Part shown: positions 58,925-64,000 of the stretch, piece after piece
Layout: every line of letters begins with the position of its first letter
Numbering within the stretch: position 1 is the first letter of the stretch
Assembly: GCF_003610895.1 (NCBI RefSeq)
Contig: NZ_MCAS01000005.1
Coordinates: 124,001-188,000, forward strand
Origin: Paraburkholderia fungorum
Lineage (GTDB): Bacteria > Pseudomonadota > Gammaproteobacteria > Burkholderiales > Burkholderiaceae
Direction of reading: 5' to 3'
Length of the DNA: 64,000 nt
Program-made: the position numbers and the translations under genes
Notes under the pieces: model-generated
Seen by the model: the letters and a program-made list of their open reading frames with translations, nothing else
What the model was told of the DNA's origin: nothing
The model's database searches: none

Positions 58925-59884
58925 TCAGGCGGGCAGACCCAGCCCGCGCGGCAGCGGAAACGCGATGTTTTCTTCGATGCCTTCGAGCGCGCGCACATTG
59001 CGCACGCCGAGTTCGCGCAACCGGCCGATTACCGCTTGTGCCAACACTTCCGGCGCCGAGGCACCCGCCGTCACGCCGATCCGGCGCTTGCCTTCAACCC
59101 AGACCGGATCGATCTGATCCGGCGAGTCCACCATATAGGCAGGCACGCCAAGTTTTTCGGCCAGCTCGCGCAAGCGGTTCGAGTTCGAACTGTTCGGGCT
59201 GCCGACTACGATCACGACGTCGCATTTCGGCGCCATGAACTTGACCGCGTCCTGACGGTTCTGCGTGGCGTAGCAGATGTCCTGCTTCTTCGGCTCGCGG
59301 ATCGCCGGGTACTTCGATTTCAGCGCCGCGATGATCTGGGCCGCATCGTCGACCGACAGCGTGGTTTGCGTGACGAATGCAATCCGCTCGGGGTCGGCCA
59401 GTTGCAAAGCCTGCACGTCCTCGATGTCTTCCACCAGATGCATGCCCTCGCCGGCCTGCCCCATCGTACCTTCGACCTCAGGGTGGCCCTTGTGACCGAT
59501 CATCACGATGTCGAAGCCGTCCTGGCGCATCTTCGCGACTTCGATATGCACTTTGGTCACGAGCGGGCACGTGGCGTCGTACACACGCAGGCCGCGCGAC
59601 TCGGCTTCCGAGCGCACCGCTTTCGACACGCCATGCGCGCTGAAAATGACCGTATTGCCGGCCGGCACTTCTTCCAGCTGTTCGATGAAAATCGCGCCCT
59701 TCTTGCGCAAGTCCTCGACGACATAGGCGTTATGGACGATTTCGTGGCGCACGTAGATCGGCGAGCCGTGCAGCTTGATGGCCCGCTCGACGATTTCAAT
59801 GGCGCGATCGACACCGGCACAGAACCCACGCGGCTGTGCCAGCAGGATCTCGGCTTCGGCAAGAGTCGTATCCGTGATGCTCAT
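58925..59884 (-). CDS. ispH: 4-hydroxy-3-methylbut-2-enyl diphosphate reductase
   Basis: Last enzyme of the MEP isoprenoid pathway, making IPP and DMAPP. The 319 residues include three conserved iron-sulfur cysteines C22 (PRGFCAG), C106 (DATCPLV) and C204 (QDICYATQ), plus [17 protein letters not shown] with the catalytic Thr, and [10 protein letters not shown]. Two bases after the fkpB stop, the same neighbour order as in E. coli. Confidence 0.97.
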   Translation of the reverse strand: MSITDTTLAEAEILLAQPRGFCAGVDRAIEIVERAIKLHGSPIYVRHEIVHNAYVVEDLRKKGAIFIEQLEEVPAGNTVIFSAHGVSKAVRSEAESRGLRVYDATCPLVTKVHIEVAKMRQDGFDIVMIGHKGHPEVEGTMGQAGEGMHLVEDIEDVQALQLADPERIAFVTQTTLSVDDAAQIIAALKSKYPAIREPKKQDICYATQNRQDAVKFMAPKCDVVIVVGSPNSSNSNRLRELAEKLGVPAYMVDSPDQIDPVWVEGKRRIGVTAGASAPEVLAQAVIGRLRELGVRNVRALEGIEENIAFPLPRGLGLPA

Positions 59885-59886
59885 GT

Positions 59887-60342
59887 TTACAGAATCCCGA
59901 TGATTTTCACTTCAAACGCCAGCGCCTGGCCGGCAAGCGGATGGTTGAAATCGAACAGCGCCGACGTTTCGCCGACTTCTTTCAGGACGCCGGCGTAGCG
60001 ACCGCCGCCCGGCGCGTTGAATTCGACCAGATCACCCGGCGAAAAATCCTCGCCGATCATGCTGTTTTCGCGCAGCGTGGCCAGCGAGACCCGCTGAATC
60101 AGCTCCGGATTGCGCGGACCGAACGCCTGATCCGGCGTTAGCTGAAAGGTCGAATGGTGGCCCACCTTCAAACCCAGCAGAATATCTTCCAGCGGCGGCG
60201 CCAGTTGGCCCGCACCGAGCAGCAGCGTGGCCGGCCGGTCAGTAAACGTATTGATGACTTCGGCGCCATCGGCAAGAGAAAGCCGGTAGTGAAGCGTCAC
60301 ATGTGAACCGGGTTTCACTTCGGAAATGTCGATGATGCTCAT
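59887..60342 (-). CDS. fkpB: FKBP-type peptidyl-prolyl cis-trans isomerase (SlpA/FkpB)
   Basis: Protein of 151 residues with the SlyD/FkpB pattern: [47 protein letters not shown], then the insert-in-flap domain and [18 protein letters not shown] at the C-terminus. Lacks the SlyD histidine-rich tail. Cytoplasmic prolyl isomerase/chaperone. ATG 60342 chosen at the start of family-like sequence; directly upstream of ispH in one operon. Confidence 0.93.
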   Translation of the reverse strand: MSIIDISEVKPGSHVTLHYRLSLADGAEVINTFTDRPATLLLGAGQLAPPLEDILLGLKVGHHSTFQLTPDQAFGPRNPELIQRVSLATLRENSMIGEDFSPGDLVEFNAPGGGRYAGVLKEVGETSALFDFNHPLAGQALAFEVKIIGIL

Positions 60343-60542
60343 GCAATGCTCGCTCAGTCGAAGCGCGCTGCACGCGTGCGCCGCGGGCGCAGTCGACGCG
60401 TGTGGCAAACCGTCGTGGTGCCGTGCGCAAAGCGCCTATTGTAAGCCACATAGCCGGCGGCGGCTTGGGTCCGTCGCACGCATCGCGGCACGGCCGGGCA
60501 CCGCGCGCCGCCCCGAACCGAACTGGAGGATACGTACCTGAT

Positions 60543-61409
60543 ATGGCTGATTACGCCTGCACGATAGACAAAGCGGCACGCGATGCAAGCCCGCCAGCGC
60601 CGGCCGCGCGCGCTGCAAAGGCGCCCGCCCCGGCGTCACCGAGCGCTTGTGCCGCATTGAACCATGCCAAAGCCGATCCGGCCGTTCGCATTGCCGAGAC
60701 TGCCGCGAACGCCGCCAGGCCGCCCGCCCGACAGCGCGTACGCGGCAAATGGCTTAAAAGCGACATGCCGCGCGAGCGCCTGATCGAACAGGGGCCGCGC
60801 GTGCTGTCCGACACCGAAATGGTCGTGCTCGTGCTCGGCTCCGGCCTGCCCGGCCACGATGTGTTCAACGTCGCGCAGACCCTGCTCGAACGGTTCGGCT
60901 CGCTACGGAGCATGCTCGACGCCACCTATTCGGACTTCAACGGCCTGCGCGGCATCGGTCCGGCAAAGAAGGCACAGTTGCTCGCCATCATGGAGATGGC
61001 ACGGCGCTCGCTGGTCGATAAAATGCGTGATCGTTCACTGATGAACTCGCCAGAGGCCGTACAGGACTATCTGCGCCTGCATATAGGCGGCAAGACGCAG
61101 GAGGTCTTCGTGTCGCTCTTTCTCGACGCCCGGCATCGGCTGATCTCCTGTGAAGAAAGCGCACACGGCACGCTCACACGCATGGCGGTCTATCCGCGCG
61201 AGATCGTGCGGCGTGCTCTCAGTCTGAATGCCGCCAGCCTGATCGTCGCGCATAATCACCCCTCCGGCGCCGTCCAGCCAAGCGCGAGCGACTGCCGGTT
61301 GACGCATACGCTGCGCGACGCCCTTGCGCTGATCGACGTGAAGCTGATCGATCATCTGGTGATCGGCACCGACAGTACCTACTCGTTTGCCCGCGCCGGC
61401 TGGCCTTGA
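60543..61409 (+). CDS. radC: RadC family protein (JAMM domain)
   Basis: Protein of 288 residues. Residues about 73-160 contain the UPF0758 helix-hairpin-helix segment ([39 protein letters not shown]), and the C-terminal JAMM/MPN+ metalloprotease-like motif AHNHPSG with H237, H239 and D250. Its role in DNA repair is disputed. The first 70 residues are an Ala/Pro-rich extension absent from many homologues. Precedes rpmB-rpmG as in many Proteobacteria. Confidence 0.92.
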   Translation: MADYACTIDKAARDASPPAPAARAAKAPAPASPSACAALNHAKADPAVRIAETAANAARPPARQRVRGKWLKSDMPRERLIEQGPRVLSDTEMVVLVLGSGLPGHDVFNVAQTLLERFGSLRSMLDATYSDFNGLRGIGPAKKAQLLAIMEMARRSLVDKMRDRSLMNSPEAVQDYLRLHIGGKTQEVFVSLFLDARHRLISCEESAHGTLTRMAVYPREIVRRALSLNAASLIVAHNHPSGAVQPSASDCRLTHTLRDALALIDVKLIDHLVIGTDSTYSFARAGWP

Positions 61410-61467
61410 AATGGTCCGAACCTGGGGTCCGATAACGGCAAGCCGCGTTCGGCATCGCAAATAAGGT

Positions 61468-61497
61468 TTGATTTTGCGGCTTTTTTTCTGCTAGAAT
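61468..61497 (+). promoter_or_regulatory. sigma70 promoter of rpmB-rpmG
   Basis: TTGATT (61468-61473) and TAGAAT (61492-61497) with 18-base spacing, giving an mRNA leader of about 160 bases before rpmB. Confidence 0.7.
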
Positions 61498-61570
61498 TCC
61501 GGTTTGCCTATTTCCAACCCCCTGTTCCGAAGCCACCAAGGCGTTCCGGAAAGGAAACGTGCCTCCGAGT

Positions 61571-61594
61571 TTCAATGAACTCTTCAATGAACTC
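61571..61594 (+). repeat. tandem 12-base repeat in the rpmB leader
   Basis: TTCAATGAACTC occurs twice without a gap (61571-61582, 61583-61594). A 23-codon open frame (61575-61646, starting MNSSMNSKAR) begins inside the repeat; no ribosome site precedes it. Confidence 0.75.
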
Positions 61595-61664
61595 CAAAGC
61601 GCGGCTCTTTTCGGGAAACTTTCACGGCGTTCGAACTCAGAATTAGCGTATTAGGAGTGCTCTC

Positions 61665-61898
61665 ATGGCACGCGTATGCCAAGTAACTGGGAAAGCGCCG
61701 ATGAGCGGCAACAACGTTTCCCACGCGAACAACAAAACCAAGCGCCGGTTCCTGCCGAACCTGCAAAACCGCCGTATTTGGGTGGAAAGCGAAAACCGTT
61801 GGGTGCGTCTGCGCGTTTCGAACGCCGGCCTGCGCCTGATCGACAAGAACGGTATCGACGCTGTGCTCGCAGATCTGCGCGCACGCGGTGAAGCCTAA
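61665..61898 (+). CDS. rpmB: 50S ribosomal protein L28
   Basis: 77-residue ribosomal protein starting [32 protein letters not shown], the L28 signature. AGGAG lies before ATG. Forms an operon with rpmG 10 bases downstream, conserved across bacteria. Has the Cys at residue 5 but not the zinc-binding Cys pattern of C+ paralogues. Confidence 0.98.
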   Translation: MARVCQVTGKAPMSGNNVSHANNKTKRRFLPNLQNRRIWVESENRWVRLRVSNAGLRLIDKNGIDAVLADLRARGEA

Positions 61899-61908
61899 GG
61901 AGTAAATC

Positions 61909-62076
61909 ATGGCGAAAGGCGCACGCGACAAGATCAAGTTGGAATCGACCGCAGGCACGGGTCACTTCTACACGACGACGAAGAACAAACGCAACATGCC
62001 GGAAAAGATGCTGATCAAGAAATTTGATCCGGTCGTCCGTAAGCACGTTGACTACAAGGAAACCAAGATTAAATAA
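61909..62076 (+). CDS. rpmG: 50S ribosomal protein L33
   Basis: 55-residue protein [18 protein letters not shown]..., ending [10 protein letters not shown], typical of proteobacterial L33 without zinc-binding cysteines. AAGGAG just before ATG. Second gene of rpmB-rpmG. Confidence 0.98.
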   Translation: MAKGARDKIKLESTAGTGHFYTTTKNKRNMPEKMLIKKFDPVVRKHVDYKETKIK

Positions 62077-62113
62077 ATCTTGGCTCCTGCCTGACGAAGG
62101 CAAAAAGACTTGC

Positions 62114-62145
62114 AAAAAAGCCCTGCATTCGTGCAGGGCTTTTTT
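62114..62145 (+). terminator. intrinsic terminator of rpmB-rpmG
   Basis: Stem GCCCTGCA / TGCAGGGC with UUCG tetraloop, flanked by A-run and T-run, 38 bases after the rpmG stop. Confidence 0.95.
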
Positions 62146-62174
62146 GTTTTCCGAACTCCATCATCGCACTATCC

Positions 62175-62207
62175 AGCTGTTCTTTAGCTGTTCTTTAGCT
62201 GCTCTTT
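62175..62207 (+). repeat. three tandem 11-base repeats upstream of nadB
   Basis: AGCTGTTCTTT at 62175-62185 and 62186-62196, and AGCTGCTCTTT at 62197-62207. One unit per helical turn. AGGAC-A-GTCCT palindrome follows at 62213-62223. Located 130 bases before the nadB start. Confidence 0.75.
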
Positions 62208-62335
62208 TCCTATCAGGACAGTCCTATCCTGTTCGGCCAGCTTTCCCTCACTCGTTGTGGCGCGTATCCTTTCTCGTTTTAGCGGCGTGCGGACGGCACG
62301 GCGTCATGGCAAAACGAAAGATGGAGATGCGGGCG

Positions 62336-63934
62336 ATGGAATTCGATGTAGCGATTGTCGGTAGCGGTCTGGCAGGTTTGAGCGTCGCGCTCAATCTCGC
62401 GCAGTCCCGGCGGGTTGCGGTGGTCGCCAAGCGATCGATGACCGAAGGCGCGAGCGATTGGGCGCAAGGCGGGATCGCCGCGGTACTGGACTCAGCGGAC
62501 AGCATCGAAAACCACGTGCGCGACACGCTGATAGCCGGCGGCGGTTTGTGCGACGAGACGGCAACACGCTTCATCGTCGAGCATGGGCGCGCCGCGATCG
62601 AATGGCTGATTGAGCAAGGCGTGCCATTCACCAAAGACGACGCGGCCGAACTCGGCTTTCATCTGACACGTGAAGGCGGCCATAGTCATCGCCGGATCAT
62701 TCACGCTGCGGATGCAACTGGCCATGCCGTGGTCGCCACGCTCAGCGAACTGGTGCGCCGTCATCCCAACATTACCCTGCTCGAAGACCACTACGCGATC
62801 GACCTGATCACATCCGATCGCCTCGGGTTGCCCGGCCGTCGCTGCCACGGTTTGTACGCACTCGATCTGCAAAGCGGCCGCACCGTGACGATCGAAGCGC
62901 CGCATACCGTGCTCGCAACCGGCGGCGCCGGCAAGGTCTATCTGTACACCACCAACCCCGACACTGCGACTGGCGACGGTATCGCGATGGCCTGGCGCGC
63001 TGGCTGCCGCGTGTCGAACATGGAATTCATCCAGTTCCATCCAACCTGCCTGTTCCATCCTTATGCGAAGTCCTTCCTGATCTCGGAAGCGGTGCGCGGC
63101 GAAGGCGGTATTCTGAAGCTGCCCGACGGCACGCGCTTCATGCCGAACCACGACGAGCGCGCCGAACTCGCGCCGCGCGACATCGTCGCGCGCGCAATCG
63201 ACTTCGAGATCAAAAAGCGCGGCATTGATTGCGTATATCTCGACATCAGCCATCAGTCGCCGGAATTCCTGCGTGAACACTTCCCGACGATTCTGGCCCG
63301 CTGCCTCGAATTCGGTATCGACATCACGAAGGAACCCATTCCGGTTGTGCCTGCCGCGCACTACACGTGCGGCGGCGTCGTGACGGATCTGGCAGGCCGC
63401 ACCGATCTGGCAGGCCTCTACGCGGTCGGGGAAACGTCATGCACCGGTCTGCACGGCGCAAACCGGCTTGCAAGCAATTCCTTACTCGAGTGTCTTGTGA
63501 TCGGACGTTCCGCTGCGCAGGCCATTGAGGAAGAAGGTTTCAGCGCCGCGGTTCACGCCCCGCTGCCGGACTGGGACGAAAGCCGCGTGTCCGATCCAGA
63601 CGAAGAAGTGGTCGTCGCGCACAACTGGGATGAGCTGCGCCGCCTCATGTGGAACTACGTGGGCATTGTGCGCACGGACAAGCGGCTTATGCGAGCCAAG
63701 CATCGGCTCGCCCTGCTGCGCGACGAGATCCACGAGTATTACGCGAATTTCAAGGTCAGCCGCGATTTGCTTGAACTGCGCAATCTGGTCGACGTGGCGT
63801 CGCTGATTGTCGAAGGCGCCCGCTCACGGCGCGAGAGCCGCGGCCTGCACTTCAGCCGCGACTGGCCGGCCACTTTGCCTAAAGCGCTGCCAACGGTCCT
63901 GTCGCCAGAGCACGTGCGTAACCGCAACGTGTGA
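62336..63934 (+). CDS. nadB: L-aspartate oxidase
   Basis: Flavoenzyme of 532 residues that oxidises L-aspartate to iminoaspartate, the first step of NAD synthesis (with NadA). FAD motif [15 protein letters not shown] (residues 5-19), [26 protein letters not shown] with the catalytic region, [21 protein letters not shown] and [19 protein letters not shown] near residues 375-390. ATG 62336 chosen for GGAG 9 bases before it; in-frame ATGs at 62306 and 62321 are alternatives. Confidence 0.96.
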   Translation: MEFDVAIVGSGLAGLSVALNLAQSRRVAVVAKRSMTEGASDWAQGGIAAVLDSADSIENHVRDTLIAGGGLCDETATRFIVEHGRAAIEWLIEQGVPFTKDDAAELGFHLTREGGHSHRRIIHAADATGHAVVATLSELVRRHPNITLLEDHYAIDLITSDRLGLPGRRCHGLYALDLQSGRTVTIEAPHTVLATGGAGKVYLYTTNPDTATGDGIAMAWRAGCRVSNMEFIQFHPTCLFHPYAKSFLISEAVRGEGGILKLPDGTRFMPNHDERAELAPRDIVARAIDFEIKKRGIDCVYLDISHQSPEFLREHFPTILARCLEFGIDITKEPIPVVPAAHYTCGGVVTDLAGRTDLAGLYAVGETSCTGLHGANRLASNSLLECLVIGRSAAQAIEEEGFSAAVHAPLPDWDESRVSDPDEEVVVAHNWDELRRLMWNYVGIVRTDKRLMRAKHRLALLRDEIHEYYANFKVSRDLLELRNLVDVASLIVEGARSRRESRGLHFSRDWPATLPKALPTVLSPEHVRNRNV

Positions 63935-63951
63935 CTTGCAACGCTGCAGTG

Positions 63952-63987
63952 AAAAAGCCATCGCCGGTTTCCCGGCGATGGCTTTTT
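63952..63987 (+). terminator. intrinsic terminator of nadB
   Basis: Perfect 16-bp stem AAAAAGCCATCGCCGG / CCGGCGATGGCTTTTT with a 4-base loop, 17 bases after the nadB stop. The symmetric A and T runs allow use from either side. Confidence 0.95.
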
Positions 63988-64000
63988 CATGGATTGAGAA

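Overview
The window is a high-GC, gene-dense chromosomal segment from a Gram-negative betaproteobacterium. The gene set and order (ribBA-ribH-nusB, radC-rpmB-rpmG, fkpB-ispH, a gsi-type peptide transporter with isoaspartyl peptidase, a CDP-6-deoxy-glucoseen-reductase-like flavoprotein, classical trimeric porin) point to Burkholderiales, most likely Burkholderia or Paraburkholderia. This rests on family knowledge, not on a database search. I see no rRNA operon, CRISPR array, insertion sequence or phage gene. Two tRNA genes are present: Gly-CCC and Leu-CAA.

Layout. 1-3.9 kb: an MFS transporter (cut by the window edge), an alpha/beta hydrolase and a C45-type acyltransferase, divergent from a LysR regulator. 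4.0-7.5 kb: riboflavin genes ribBA (second domain lacks GTP cyclohydrolase II residues), ribH, nusB, then an aminotransferase. 7.6-16.2 kb: mostly core genes (lytic transglycosylase, ubiD, LysE exporter, threonine/hydroxyaspartate dehydratase, DUF2520 protein, EthD protein, YggT protein) plus two small genes. 16.4-18.2 kb: an accessory patch around tRNA-Gly with an AT-rich gene and a lysozyme-like gene. 18.5-23.2 kb: trmB, uppP, a DUF1439 lipoprotein, a YkgJ protein, hemN and tRNA-Leu.

23.3-34.2 kb: a ten-gene catabolic island, all leftward (two COG3618-type amidohydrolases, three MFS transporters, a porin, an SMP-30 lactonase, a 2-hydroxyacid dehydrogenase and an RraA-type aldolase), divergent from an IclR regulator. 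The shared promoter region holds four related 17-bp operator-like sites at regular spacing. 34.2-37 kb: an amino-acid permease and a secreted hydrolase. 36.9-46.4 kb: an unusual-peptide uptake and hydrolysis operon (MurR/RpiR regulator, isoaspartyl peptidase, GsiABCD, P1 peptidase, M55 D-aminopeptidase). 46.5-53.2 kb: an MFS exporter, RsuA-like pseudouridine synthase, small membrane protein, NAD-binding epimerase-like protein, iron-sulfur flavoprotein reductase, an ArgD-family aminotransferase and a GNAT acetyltransferase. 53.3-58.4 kb: a LIV-type branched-chain amino-acid ABC transporter. 58.9-64 kb: ispH, fkpB, radC, rpmB, rpmG, nadB.

The most interesting signal is the leader of the ArgD-family gene (51252-51430). 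A promoter appears to fire at or beside the ATG of a 16-codon reading frame with four consecutive arginine codons. It is followed by a possible antiterminator helix and a strong intrinsic terminator upstream of acetylornithine aminotransferase. This has the architecture of arginine-responsive transcription attenuation, a mechanism I do not know to be described for arginine genes in proteobacteria.
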